Assembly: GCA_018813065.1 (NCBI GenBank)
Contig: JAHJCH010000303.1
Span: 1-38,025 of the forward strand
Origin: Myxococcota bacterium
GTDB taxonomy: Bacteria > Myxococcota_A > Bradymonadia > UBA7976 > UBA1532
Length of the DNA stretch: 38,025 nucleotides
Direction of reading: 5' to 3'
In this document: positions 16,883 through 25,568 of the stretch, piece by piece
Layout: every line of letters begins with the position of its first letter
Position numbering within the stretch: position 1 is the stretch's first letter
The notes under the pieces: generated by a model
What the model saw: the letters and a program-made list of their open reading frames with translations, nothing else
Told to the model about the DNA's origin: nothing
The model's database searches: none
Translations under genes and position numbers: made by a program

Positions 16883-17215
16883 TCAGCGTTGGCCGCGCCC
16901 GCCCCGGCGGGCGTTGGGGCGCTTAGGGCGACGCGCGGGGCGCTCGGGGCGGCGCTCGGGGCGCTCAACGGACTGTGTCGAGGCGCTGAGGTTGATCGCC
17001 GCCTCATCCCCCGACTCCGCGCGGGGTGGCGGGGGCCTTGGCGCCTCGATCTGCTCCTCTCGCGGCGCGGTCAGGGCCGCGAAGAGATCGCGAAAGACGA
17101 GCGGACTGGGGGCGGCCAACGTGGGCGGCTCAGTGGACGGGGGGGGGCACACCTCATCATCAGAGGGCGCGGCCTCGGCGGGGGGCTCGACGTGGGGATC
17201 TTCTGGGCGCATCAC
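16883..17215 (-). CDS. Small low-complexity protein between holB and metG
   Basis: A 110-aa ORF. The holB stop TAG is followed directly by GTG and ATG (both in frame, giving MM), with AAGGA just upstream, so the start looks coupled to holB. The N-terminal half is acidic and Pro-rich. A short plausible helix follows (LVFRDLFAALTAPREEQIE), and the tail is strongly basic (RRPERPARRPKRPNARRGGR), which would suit binding to nucleic acid. No family is recognised. In many bacteria a PSP1/RicT (YaaT) gene lies between holB and metG. Its conserved Cys pattern is absent here. The reading could be a fortuitous open frame in GC-rich DNA, but its exact fit between two genes speaks for it. Confidence 0.55.
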   Translation of the reverse strand: MMRPEDPHVEPPAEAAPSDDEVCPPPSTEPPTLAAPSPLVFRDLFAALTAPREEQIEAPRPPPPRAESGDEAAINLSASTQSVERPERRPERPARRPKRPNARRGGRGQR

Positions 17216-18226
17216 CTATCCTTGGCCGACCAGCTTGAGGAGCAAGCGCTCCAAGCTCAGCCGGGCGTTGGCGGTGTGCTCCAGCACCGCCTGCTCAGCG
17301 TCATTGATCAGGGTAAGCCGCGTGAGGATGCCCTTGAGGCTGAGGGTGGTCAAGCGGCGCCGAGCCGCCGCCTCACGGTCCCCATGAACCATGCTCTCAG
17401 CGGGGCGCCCTTGGCTGAGGGCCGCCAGATCGCGATACCAGGTCCGCAGGAGGTGAAAGAGGAGGGCCAAGCCATCGCGCTGCTTGGAGAGGGCCTCGGC
17501 CAGCTCCAGCAGCTGGGGGACGCGGCGCATCCCATCGGGATCATCGATCTGCTCTAGGAGGGCGACGCGCCGCCCCAGCAGCTCGCTGTCGGCCAGGGCC
17601 AGCCCGCGCCCGATGGAGCCCTCGGCCAAGCCCGCCAGCAGCGCGGCGTCGGTGGCGTCGATCTCCAAGCGCGCCGCCAGCTGCGCGGCGACGAAGGCGC
17701 GGGGCAGGGGCTTGAAGCGCAGCGACTGCGCGCGGGAGCGGATCGTGGGCAGCAGGCGATGTGGCGCGTGGGTGATCAAGACAAAGTGTGTCGCCTCACC
17801 GGGCTCCTCCAAGGTCTTAAGCAGGGCATTGGAGGTGTTGACGTTCATCCGCTCTGCTTCGAGGATGAGGATCAGCCGCCGCCCGCCCTCAAACGCCTTA
17901 AAGCTCAGGGCGCGTTGAAGCTCGCGGACCTGATCGATCTTGATCATCGACTCCAGCTCACCCTTGCTGTTGGTATCGCGCTCGATGATGTGCAGATCGG
18001 GGTGCTGTTGATGTGTGGCGCGCTTACAAGCGCCGCAGCGGCCGCAGCCGCCCGCCTCCGTGGGGGCTTGACAGAGCAAGGCCATCGCCAGCGCGCGGGC
18101 CACCATCCCCTTGCCCACCCCATCGGGGCCGGAGAAGACATAGGCGTGATGAAGGCGGCCGCGCTGCATGGCCCGTGAGAGCACCTCAACGGCGGTGGCT
18201 TGATGCTGGATCTCGTCGAAGCGCAC
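17216..18226 (-). CDS. holB: DNA polymerase III subunit delta'
   Basis: A clamp-loader subunit of the AAA+ family, 336 aa, which helps load the beta sliding clamp. Visible are the opening motif FDEIQHQATAVEVLSRAM, the P-loop GPDGVGKG (33-40), the zinc module with Cys 52, 61, 64 and 67 (CGRCGAC), the conserved HPDLHII, the Walker B-like LILILEAERMN, and NALLKTLEEP. The usual SRC sensor is SRA here (RSRAQSLRF), which is typical of delta', the subunit that does not hydrolyse ATP. The GTG start at 18226 has GAGGAGGG upstream. It lies 41 bases after the HD-domain gene and is followed directly by the small gene and metG. Confidence 0.93.
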   Translation of the reverse strand: MRFDEIQHQATAVEVLSRAMQRGRLHHAYVFSGPDGVGKGMVARALAMALLCQAPTEAGGCGRCGACKRATHQQHPDLHIIERDTNSKGELESMIKIDQVRELQRALSFKAFEGGRRLILILEAERMNVNTSNALLKTLEEPGEATHFVLITHAPHRLLPTIRSRAQSLRFKPLPRAFVAAQLAARLEIDATDAALLAGLAEGSIGRGLALADSELLGRRVALLEQIDDPDGMRRVPQLLELAEALSKQRDGLALLFHLLRTWYRDLAALSQGRPAESMVHGDREAAARRRLTTLSLKGILTRLTLINDAEQAVLEHTANARLSLERLLLKLVGQG

Positions 18227-18267
18227 GCACCCTCCTCAAAGAGGGGCGCAGTCTAGCGCGTCAGCGC

Positions 18268-19566
18268 TCAGGCTTCACCCGGTTTATGGTCGCGGACGGC
18301 CACCAAGCAGCGGCGGGCGCGCTTGAGGTGATCACCGCGACAATAGACCCGCAGGCGGGTGGTGGGATCAGCGTAGCGCTCATAGACGCGGGCATAGACA
18401 TCGATGGGCTCGACGCGAGACAGGGGGCGGTTGATGATATAGATGGGCTCGGCGCCGCGCCGCTGCCCATAATACTTGCTCAGCACGCCTCGACTCTCGC
18501 CCAAGAAGTAATCCACATGCGCGCCCTTCAGCTCCGCCGTGAGGTGACCCAGGTTGATGGCGCCCGCCGCGTCCACGTCCCACTCCACGAGCAAGCGATA
18601 CGCGGCCCGCTGCACCAGGCGGCGCGCCCAAGGATTGTCAGAGCGCCGTAAAGCCCAGGCCAAGCTGACATCATCACAGCGCAGATACGCCTCGGGATCG
18701 GGCGGCAGCGGGTGCTCATCGGGGGCCTCGATGTAGAAGCGATGCAGCATCACGTCGAAGCTCTCGGAGAGGTGGTTGTGATAGATGGCGGCGAACATGT
18801 GATAGCGGCTGAGCAGGAAGTCCTCGAAGGCGAAGAGGGCCTTATGATGCAGGGCCAAGAAGGCCTGATCCTCGACGATGTGACGGGTGAGGTTCTCCAA
18901 GAGCCACTGTTGATCGAAGTTCCCGTAGCTGACCCCGGCGAAGAAGGCATCGCGCCGGAGATAATCCATGCGATCAGCGTCCATCTCCCCGGAGACGATC
19001 TGGCGCAGGAGCGGGGTATAGTTGATGCCGCCGACGCAGAGCCTCGGCTCCGCGCCCAGGCCCCGCTTGCTGAGGAGGCGCGCGATCATCAGCCCGTCGA
19101 TGCCGTGAGCGCCAAAGCGCGCCTCGATCAGCGCCGCCAGATCGGTAAAGAGCAACAGCGCCAAGGTGTAATCCTCATGATCCGCTTGGCGATCGGGCTC
19201 ACCGCCCGCCAGGGCGCCGAGGGGCAGCGCCGCGACGGGGGGCATGGCCACCTCGCTGGCGTGAGAGGCGGGGGGGTGGCCGAGATCATGGAGGAGGAGG
19301 GCCAAGCGCAGGGCTTGCCGCAGGCGGGCGCGCTGGGGGCCGGGGAGCGGGCCATCGAGGGGGAAGATGGCGTCGAACATCCGCGAGGCCACCTCCATGG
19401 CCCCGAGGCTATGGGCATAACGGGAGTGGGTCGCGCCGGGGAAGGACAGATCCGTAAAACCCAGCTGCTTGATATGACGCAGGCGCTGAAAGGCGCGGTG
19501 GTCGATGATCTTCAGCTCATCGGGGGTGACGTGTACGTGACCGTGGATGGGATCGCGGATCTGCAA
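18268..19566 (-). CDS. HD-domain phosphohydrolase (dNTPase/SAMHD1-like group)
   Basis: A 432-aa member of the HD superfamily group that includes dGTPase-like and SAMHD1-like proteins. It begins with IRDPIHGHVHV and IDHRAFQRLRHIKQLG, both family signatures. The metal ligands are visible in THSRYAHSLG (His 52) and LLHDLGHPPASH (His 93, Asp 94), and a later MDYLRRDAFFAGV segment fits the family. Members hydrolyse dNTPs or other phosphoesters; the substrate here is not determined. The start is a TTG at 19566 with GAGG six bases before it, giving MQIRDPIHG. It lies 16 bases after the Asp-repeat lipoprotein gene and upstream of holB. Confidence 0.87.
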   Translation of the reverse strand: MQIRDPIHGHVHVTPDELKIIDHRAFQRLRHIKQLGFTDLSFPGATHSRYAHSLGAMEVASRMFDAIFPLDGPLPGPQRARLRQALRLALLLHDLGHPPASHASEVAMPPVAALPLGALAGGEPDRQADHEDYTLALLLFTDLAALIEARFGAHGIDGLMIARLLSKRGLGAEPRLCVGGINYTPLLRQIVSGEMDADRMDYLRRDAFFAGVSYGNFDQQWLLENLTRHIVEDQAFLALHHKALFAFEDFLLSRYHMFAAIYHNHLSESFDVMLHRFYIEAPDEHPLPPDPEAYLRCDDVSLAWALRRSDNPWARRLVQRAAYRLLVEWDVDAAGAINLGHLTAELKGAHVDYFLGESRGVLSKYYGQRRGAEPIYIINRPLSRVEPIDVYARVYERYADPTTRLRVYCRGDHLKRARRCLVAVRDHKPGEA

Positions 19567-19582
19567 GGTGGGCCTCTATCTT

Positions 19583-20119
19583 TTAGCTCTCCTCGACCCA
19601 CTTATCAGGATCAGGCTCCCCATCACCATCCTCATCGCTGCCGCTGCGGCTCAGCGCGCCGTTTTTATAGTACTCCCAATAATCGATCTTGCCGTCATCG
19701 TCCGTATCGGCCTCAAGGCGCAAGAGCACGCCATCTTTATAGTGGCGGAAGAGATCGGGCGTGCCATCATGCCCTTTATCCTTCTCTTTACGGACAAGCT
19801 TGCCATCCTCATAGAAGCTGGTGACGTCGATCTTACCGTCAAAATCCATATCAATGGCGTCGCGGGTCAGCTGACCTTGATCATCATAGAAGCGTTGGAT
19901 ATCGACCTTACCGTCGAAGTTCTGATCGATCTCTTTCTTAACGACGACGACCTTCCCATCCACGGTCTTCTCGTAATACCAGGTGTCGAGCTTGCCATCC
20001 TTGTTGGTATCGACGGGCACAGCGCCGAGCTTCTCCGTCCCTGGCTCGCCGCTCCCCTCGGGCCGCTCCTGGCCGGGACCGCAGGCGATGAGCAGGATAA
20101 GGAGGGGCAGATAACGCAT
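19583..20119 (-). CDS. Lipoprotein with Asp-rich Ca-binding-like repeats
   Basis: The second of two in-frame ATGs (20119) is chosen. It has GGAG at good spacing and gives a standard lipoprotein signal MRYLPLLILLIAC, with Cys 13 as the acylation site. Starting at 20131 would add four residues. The mature part is built of about five repeats of the loop DxNxDGxxD, each followed by a short strand with Tyr: VDTNKDGKLDTWYY, DQNFDGKVDIQRFY, DMDFDGKIDVTSFY, KGHDGTPDLFRHY and DTDDDGKIDYWEYY. These loops resemble EF-hand or dockerin calcium sites and the repeats found in bacterial surface proteins. It is probably an outer-membrane-anchored structural or Ca-dependent protein of unknown partner. Confidence 0.82.
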   Translation of the reverse strand: MRYLPLLILLIACGPGQERPEGSGEPGTEKLGAVPVDTNKDGKLDTWYYEKTVDGKVVVVKKEIDQNFDGKVDIQRFYDDQGQLTRDAIDMDFDGKIDVTSFYEDGKLVRKEKDKGHDGTPDLFRHYKDGVLLRLEADTDDDGKIDYWEYYKNGALSRSGSDEDGDGEPDPDKWVEES

Positions 20120-20259
20120 TAAAGTCTCCATTACGGCTCCACGCGGCCGCTCGCTGAGGGCCTAAATTACGCGCTTCGGGGAGAAATACAAACCTCATCG
20201 TCGAGCAGGGGCCACCGACGACCCCGCCCTATTGGGCTCAGTAGGCTTGATCTGTGCGC

Positions 20260-22101
20260 TCACATAAACGCCAAGCCCACGCCGATGTCGAGGAAGTGCC
20301 CCTCCAAGAAGGGCGAAGCGAACCACCCGCGCGTGCCATGAAAGAAGCGAACGGGGAGGCGATAATCCAGGATGATCTCCAGCGGCGCGCGGGTCCAGCC
20401 CTCGGGCAAGAAGTTCAAGCCCACGGCGGGGCCGCTGCCGAGCTTAAAATCGCCCGCCTCATCACCGCCGCCGTAGACCTCGAAGCCGCCGGAGACGAGG
20501 AAGCGCGCCGCCCAGCGCCAGTGAAAGCGAAAGGCGCCGCTGACCTCCACATCCCCCGCCGTGGAGGTCAACAAGGTCACCTGATAGCTGCGCATCCACC
20601 CTGCCCACAGGCCCACGGCGTCGAGCAAAGCCAGGCGCGGGCCGACGCGCGCGCCGCCGCCGCTGAGATCCAGGGCGGTGACGCCCAAGAGCGACTCATA
20701 GCCAAAGGGCGGCGGCGGCGTGGGCAGATCGCCGGAGGCCGTGGAGGGGCCGATGGGCAGCGCGGCGCGCACCAAGGGCGAGGGCGGCGCCTGGGGATCG
20801 GCGTCGAGCACCCAAGCGGCGAGGCTGGCGGCGGTGGTGGTCAACATGGCCACGCGTTGAAAGCGGACCAGGCAAGCGGTGACCTCCTCGGGGCGCATGG
20901 GCTGGGCGTGACAGGCGCTGGGGTTGGCTGTGGGTGGGCCGAGGAGGGCGCCATCACCGAAGCCGACGAAGCGACGCGGCCCATCGAGGGTGGGCTGATC
21001 CATGCGCACGCCCAGGGCGTTATCGAGATCGTGGTCATAGCGGCTCTCGCCCAGACCATGCGCGGTGCGGTCTGTGCGCAGGTGGCCGCCGGCGAGGTTA
21101 TCTTGGAGAAAGTGAACCCCGATGCCCTCCAGCGTCAGGCCCGCCAGGGCGCCGATCAGGGCATCGAGGAGGGCGTGGGTGCGCGGATCATCTGGGGCGG
21201 CGCGCAGCCGCTGAAGTTGGGGCCAGATCGGCGCCACCCACGCCTCGGGCGCCTCGCTGGCCCAGCGCAAAACGCGATCACGCAGGCGGGCGCGCAGGAC
21301 GCGGCAGCGGGCCTCGACCTCATCCTCAGCCTCAGCCCCTCTCCGCGAGAGCTGCGCGCATGAAGCGCGGGGCACATCGAGGGCGATCTCATGAAAGCCG
21401 CGCCAGACCTCATAAGCGCGCGCGCCGAAGTGCGTGTGATTGCGCAGGACCAGATCCAGATAATGCGGATTATCAAACGAGAAGAGGGTGTCGGGATCAC
21501 CTGGCCCTTGAAGGGGGCGGACCCGCGCGATGGGGTTATAGAGGTGACGCGGCCAACGCTCGATGGGCGCGCCCAGATCGGCCTCGACGCGCGCCCAATC
21601 CACAGAAGGCCCCTCACACGCCTCCTCGGCCACATCGGCCAGCACGCCGCCGGGCGTCTCCTCGGGATCGGCCAGCCACTCAAAGATCCGCGCCAAGAGG
21701 CCATCCTGCCCGGCGCGGGGCAGGCCGTGGATGGGGCCAAAGCGCGAGACGTGATCCCCCAGGGCGCTGACATCGCCGAGGGTCATGGGCAAGCCGCGCG
21801 GGTTGAGGATGGCGCGGGGCTGCTTCTTTGCGCCGCGACAATAGACGACGAAGGGGCGTGTGGGGCAGAGCAGGGCCAAGGCGAGGTGACGCGCCGCCAG
21901 CGCTGGGCTGGGCGTAGACGACAGCCGCGCGGCGAGGTGATCTTGAGCCAGGGCGCAGGCGCGATCTGTAAAGTACGCGTGCTCGACGTACATAAAGGCG
22001 GACGCGGGGGCGGGCCAGAGGAGGGGCAGCGAGAGCGCGAGGGCCGCGCCGAGGCGCAGCAGCAGGCGCGGGCTGAGCAGGCGCGGGCGAAGGCGCGCCG
22101 T
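20260..22101 (-). CDS. Secreted protein, function unknown, non-canonical start
   Basis: About 613 aa. A clear signal peptide (LLLRLGAALALSLPLLWPAP, then ASA) shows export. The frame is open up to 22479, but that upper part overlaps a convincing small gene and reads as a shadow. No ATG, GTG or TTG lies near the signal peptide. An ACG at 22101 overlaps the upstream stop as TAACG, in the place where TAATG coupling would be expected. A CTG at 22080 is the alternative. The mature part has His/Asp-rich motifs (EHAYFTDRACA, LGDHVSRFGPIHG, GVHFLQDNLAGGHLRTD) faintly like zinc-dependent phospholipase C or S1/P1 nuclease folds. The C-terminus (LPVRFFHGTRGWF to DIGVGLAFM) looks like outer-membrane beta strands with a terminal aromatic pattern. 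The function is not assigned. Confidence 0.7.
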   Translation of the reverse strand, partial: TARLRPRLLSPRLLLRLGAALALSLPLLWPAPASAFMYVEHAYFTDRACALAQDHLAARLSSTPSPALAARHLALALLCPTRPFVVYCRGAKKQPRAILNPRGLPMTLGDVSALGDHVSRFGPIHGLPRAGQDGLLARIFEWLADPEETPGGVLADVAEEACEGPSVDWARVEADLGAPIERWPRHLYNPIARVRPLQGPGDPDTLFSFDNPHYLDLVLRNHTHFGARAYEVWRGFHEIALDVPRASCAQLSRRGAEAEDEVEARCRVLRARLRDRVLRWASEAPEAWVAPIWPQLQRLRAAPDDPRTHALLDALIGALAGLTLEGIGVHFLQDNLAGGHLRTDRTAHGLGESRYDHDLDNALGVRMDQPTLDGPRRFVGFGDGALLGPPTANPSACHAQPMRPEEVTACLVRFQRVAMLTTTAASLAAWVLDADPQAPPSPLVRAALPIGPSTASGDLPTPPPPFGYESLLGVTALDLSGGGARVGPRLALLDAVGLWAGWMRSYQVTLLTSTAGDVEVSGAFRFHWRWAARFLVSGGFEVYGGGDEAGDFKLGSGPAVGLNFLPEGWTRAPLEIILDYRLPVRFFHGTRGWFASPFLEGHFLDIGVGLAFM

Positions 22102-22391
22102 TACTCGGCGGGCTCGGCCTTGGTCAGGTGCTCGGCGAGCCAGGCCATCGCGGAGGGATCGAAGAAGAGCGGCCCGGGCTGCTCCGACTCCCAGCGCCAG
22201 CTGTCCTCGGACTCCATCATCTCCTCGACGCTGAAGATCTTGAGGCCGTGGCGAGAGCGCTCGCGGCGAATGGCCTCGGCGACATCGCCCACCACCAGGT
22301 ACCCGTTCTGCGCGATGGCCATCTCGATAAGATGCTCCGTGGTGCCTTGGCCCTTGTGGTGTTGAATGAAGTTGAGCAGCGGCTTGATCAT
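22101..22391 (-). CDS. Small conserved-looking protein, unknown function
   Basis: A 96-aa soluble protein. The start ATG 22391 is strongly supported by GGAAGGAG six bases upstream. The sequence begins MIKPLLNFIQHHKGQGTTEH and has a helical body (LIEMAIAQNGYLVVGDVAEA) ending in an acidic tail. No Cys, membrane segment or known motif is seen. It overlaps the next gene at its stop codon, so the secreted protein probably depends on its translation. The 110 bases before it are A+T-rich (for example TTTTTATTC on the coding strand) and probably hold its own promoter. No family is recognised. Confidence 0.72.
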   Translation of the reverse strand: MIKPLLNFIQHHKGQGTTEHLIEMAIAQNGYLVVGDVAEAIRRERSRHGLKIFSVEEMMESEDSWRWESEQPGPLFFDPSAMAWLAEHLTKAEPAE

Positions 22392-22501
22392 GTTGACTCC
22401 TTCCTCTCTGGGCGATGTTGAACCAAAAAAACCGCCAAGAGAATAAAAATCGCTGATAATTGCGCGGATATACGCTCATCGACGCCTACGCCCCCCTCTG
22501 A

Positions 22502-23644
22502 TCAAGCCCGCCGCAGCACCACCGAGGCGATCTCAGCGGGGGCACCCAGGCGCAGCGGCGGGCCCCAATAGCCCGTCCCCTTGTGGACATAAACCCACGT
22601 CTTATCGTGGAGATGCAGGCCCTTGAGGTAGGGCTCGACCAGCAGCGCGATCAGGCTCCAGGGCCAGATCTGCCCGCCGTGGGTGTGACCACACAACATC
22701 ACGTTGATCTGCGCCGCCGCCGCGCCATAGATCGCCCGAGGCTGATGAGCCAAGAGGACCGAAGCGCGGCGCGGATCGCGGCCCTCGACGGCCCGCTTCA
22801 GATCGGGGCCGTGGCCGTCGCCGAAGCCCGCCGCGCGCCAATCATCCACGCCCAAGAGATCAAAGACAGCCTCGCCGTGCTGGATGGCGACGCGCTCATT
22901 GCGCAGGGCGCGCACGCCCAAGCTCTTGAGCTTCTCTAACCAGGCCTCCACGCCGGAGTAATACTCATGATTACCGGTGACGAAGAAGGCGCCGTGGCGG
23001 CTGCGCAGATCGGCCAAGGCGTCGATCTCATGACCGATGCGCGCCACCGACCCATCCACCAAATCCCCGGTGATCGCCACCAGATCGGGGGCCTGCGCGT
23101 TGACCTCATTGACCACCCGCCGCATAAAGTCGCCGTCGAGGGTGGGGCCGATGTGAACATCGGAGATCTGCACGATCTTAAAGCCATCAAGGCGGGGATC
23201 GAGGCCCTCGACGGGGATCTCCACATAGGTGTGTTGGGGGGTCGTCTCAGCCACGCCGCGCCGCGCCGCGACCATGACGCCGCCCAGGGTCAGCAGGCCC
23301 ACGCCCCGGCTCATGGCGGCGCGGCGCAGCGGATCAAAGGGCGCGCGGCGCAGGCTGCGCGCCAGGAGGCCCGCCAGATCCAGGCTCCACAAGAGGGGCA
23401 AGAGGACGGCGAGGAGGGCGAACCACCCGAAGACGAAGTAGCCGACGGGGGTCAACAGGGGGCGGGGCAGCTGACGGGTGAGGGGCATCCCCAAGAAGAC
23501 CAAGATGGGCAGGGCGATCAACAGCCAGCGAGCCCAGCGGCGTGGCCCCCAGGCGCGGCGAACGAGGCGCGCGTAGAGGTAATAATGAACCAGCGCGAAG
23601 AGGACGCTGACGACGATAAAGAAGAGGCCCATCCTCAAGATCAT
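22502..23644 (-). CDS. Membrane-anchored metallophosphoesterase (YkuE-like)
   Basis: A 380-aa protein. The N-terminal 110 residues hold about four membrane helices (FFIVVSVLFALVHYYLY, WLLIALPILVFLG, GYFVFGWFALLAVLLPLLW and a shorter one). A calcineurin-like phosphoesterase domain follows with all the binuclear metal motifs: ISDVHIG, GDLVDG, GNHEYY, LAHQP and CGHTHGGQ. YkuE-type enzymes are membrane-associated and act on phosphoesters such as lipid-linked phosphates; the substrate here is unknown. ATG 23644 has GGAG upstream. It lies 74 bases after gpmI on the same strand. Confidence 0.88.
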   Translation of the reverse strand: MILRMGLFFIVVSVLFALVHYYLYARLVRRAWGPRRWARWLLIALPILVFLGMPLTRQLPRPLLTPVGYFVFGWFALLAVLLPLLWSLDLAGLLARSLRRAPFDPLRRAAMSRGVGLLTLGGVMVAARRGVAETTPQHTYVEIPVEGLDPRLDGFKIVQISDVHIGPTLDGDFMRRVVNEVNAQAPDLVAITGDLVDGSVARIGHEIDALADLRSRHGAFFVTGNHEYYSGVEAWLEKLKSLGVRALRNERVAIQHGEAVFDLLGVDDWRAAGFGDGHGPDLKRAVEGRDPRRASVLLAHQPRAIYGAAAAQINVMLCGHTHGGQIWPWSLIALLVEPYLKGLHLHDKTWVYVHKGTGYWGPPLRLGAPAEIASVVLRRA

Positions 23645-23718
23645 GCTCGCTCCGGGGCGCTGAAGGTTTGGGAGTGGATGCCTGACGACGGTGAGGCGTT
23701 CCCTGAAAGAGTGACGCT

Positions 23719-25377
23719 CTAATCCAACGAGAGCAGGCTGGGGGCGTAGTCCTCGGGGGCCTCAAAGCCCAGGAGATTGAGCGTGGTGGCGGCCACGTTG
23801 GCCAAGCCCAGATAACCGCCCTCGGGGATGAAGGGCGCCTGAAGCCGACCGGGCACGCGGCGCTTGGGATCAAAGAGGATAAAGGGAACGGGGTTGAGGG
23901 TATGGCTGGTGAGGGGCACGAAGCCGCCGTGACCGTCCTCGACGAAGGCGCCGCCCTTACCGCGGCTGAACATCTCATCGGCGTTGCCATGATCCGCCGT
24001 GATCAGGGCCACGCCGCCCAGGGCCTCGACGCGGGCCAGCAGCCGCCCCAGGCTGAGATCCAGCGTCTCCATGGCCACGCGGGCCGCGCGCATATCGCCG
24101 GTGTGCCCGACCATATCGCCATTGGGATAGTTAATGCGCAGGTGATCATAACCCTCACCCAGCGCCTTAAGGGTGGCGTCGGTGATCTCGGCGCACTTCA
24201 TCCAGGGGCGCTGCTCAAAGGGCACCACATCGCTGAGGATCTCCTGATACACCTCACGGGCGGGGTCGAAATAGCCGCTGCGGTTCCCGTTCCAGAAATA
24301 GGTGACGTGACCGAACTTCTGAGTCTCGCTGCACGCGAACTGCCGCAGCCCTTGACGGGCCAGCAGCGCCCCGGCGGTGCGTGAGATGGCGGGGGGGGTG
24401 ACGAGGAAGCGCGCGGGCAGCTTAAGATCGCCGTCGTACTGCATCATCCCGGCGTAGCGCACCTTAAGGCGGGGCCCGCGCTCGAAGGTGTCGAGGGACT
24501 CATCCTCGAAGGCGCGGCTGATCTCGATGGCGCGATCCCCTCGGAAGTTAAAGAAGCAGACGCTGGCGCCATCGCGGATGGGGCCTACGGGGCCGTGGGC
24601 ATCACCGATGACGAAGCCGGGGAGGAACTGATCGACGGCCCCGGTCTCTTCGCGCAGGGTCTCGATGGCGACGCGGGCGGAGGGGAAGCGGCGGCCCTCA
24701 CCGCGCGCGTGCAGATCCCAGCCACGGGCGACCATGCGCCAATCGGCCTCATAGCGATCCATGGTCACGACCATGCGCCCGCCGCCGCTGGCGATCTGAT
24801 AATCGAAGCCGCTGGCGTTGATCTCGGCCAGGACGACCTCTAAGCGATCGAAATAGGTCAAGGCGGAGCGCTCGCCCACATCGCGGCCATCGAGGAGGGC
24901 GTGGACGCGGGCGGCGGCGACGCCCTCCTGAGCGGCGGCGCGCAGCATGGCGTGGAGGTGGCGCTCATGACTGTGGACGTTGCCATCGCTGAGCAAGCCG
25001 ATGAAGTGCAGGGGCTCACCTGAGGCCTTAACGCCCTCGACGAGCCAGCGCCAGGCCTCACCCTCAAAGAGCGCGCCGCTGTCGATGGCCACGTTCACGA
25101 GCTGGGCGCCCTGCTCAAAGATCCGCCCGGCGCCCAGGGCGTTATGCCCCACCTCGCTGTTACCCATATCCGCGTCGCTGGGCAGGCCCACGGCGCGCCC
25201 ATGAGCGGCGAGGCTGAGGTTGGGGTGTTGGGCGAGGAGGCGGTCCAAGACGGGGGTATAAGCGCGGCGCACGGCGTTACCGGCGTCATCGGGGCCGAGG
25301 CCCACGCCGTCCATGACCACGGTGAGGAGCGGCGCGTTGAGGCGCAGCCCATTCTTCTTGAGGGTCCATTCGCTCAT
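23719..25377 (-). CDS. gpmI: Cofactor-independent phosphoglycerate mutase
   Basis: Interconverts 3- and 2-phosphoglycerate in glycolysis and gluconeogenesis by a Mn-dependent phosphoserine mechanism. At 552 aa it has the usual family length (about 510-550). The metal-binding start is VVMDGVGL (Asp 23), the phosphoserine motif is DADMGNSEVGH with Ser 74, and further signatures are GLLSDGNVHSH, LLDGRDV, NFRGDRAIE and ITADHGNADEM near the C-terminus. ATG 25377 is preceded by AGGAGG at ideal spacing. It is the first gene of the long minus-strand run. Together with pckA in this window it fits a gluconeogenic metabolism. Confidence 0.96.
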   Translation of the reverse strand: MSEWTLKKNGLRLNAPLLTVVMDGVGLGPDDAGNAVRRAYTPVLDRLLAQHPNLSLAAHGRAVGLPSDADMGNSEVGHNALGAGRIFEQGAQLVNVAIDSGALFEGEAWRWLVEGVKASGEPLHFIGLLSDGNVHSHERHLHAMLRAAAQEGVAAARVHALLDGRDVGERSALTYFDRLEVVLAEINASGFDYQIASGGGRMVVTMDRYEADWRMVARGWDLHARGEGRRFPSARVAIETLREETGAVDQFLPGFVIGDAHGPVGPIRDGASVCFFNFRGDRAIEISRAFEDESLDTFERGPRLKVRYAGMMQYDGDLKLPARFLVTPPAISRTAGALLARQGLRQFACSETQKFGHVTYFWNGNRSGYFDPAREVYQEILSDVVPFEQRPWMKCAEITDATLKALGEGYDHLRINYPNGDMVGHTGDMRAARVAMETLDLSLGRLLARVEALGGVALITADHGNADEMFSRGKGGAFVEDGHGGFVPLTSHTLNPVPFILFDPKRRVPGRLQAPFIPEGGYLGLANVAATTLNLLGFEAPEDYAPSLLSLD

Positions 25378-25502
25378 GTCGATCCTCCTGATTCGAAGAC
25401 GCGCACAGTCTCATAGGAGAGCGCGGCTGTGAAAAGAAGGGGCTGGGTGAATTTTCACTTTGGGGCCTCGTTCGGCGGCCGCCGCGCGGGCTGAGGGGAC
25501 GA

Positions 25503-25530
25503 AGAACCTTGGCAGCGGTGAGACACTAAG
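25503..25530 (+). promoter_or_regulatory. Possible ECF-type promoter of the PEGA operon
   Basis: AGAACC at 25503-25508 and ACTAAG at 25525-25530 are 16 bases apart. GGAAC/GAACC -35 boxes with a 16-17 base spacer are typical of ECF sigma factors. A very similar block (the 12-mer GAACCTTGGCAG) occurs before the injection-system operon at 30273. Alternatively TTGGCA at 25509 with TAAAGA at 25532 could be a sigma-70-like promoter. Confidence 0.4.
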
Positions 25531-25568
25531 CTAAAGAAATCCCTGATTTACTTGCACTGGAGACGCAC

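Noticed and set aside
22104-22479. N-terminal extension of the secreted-protein frame up to ATG 22479
   Set aside because: It overlaps the whole 96-aa gene, which has an excellent ribosome site. The extension reads as Arg/Gly-rich shadow sequence and would bury the signal peptide.
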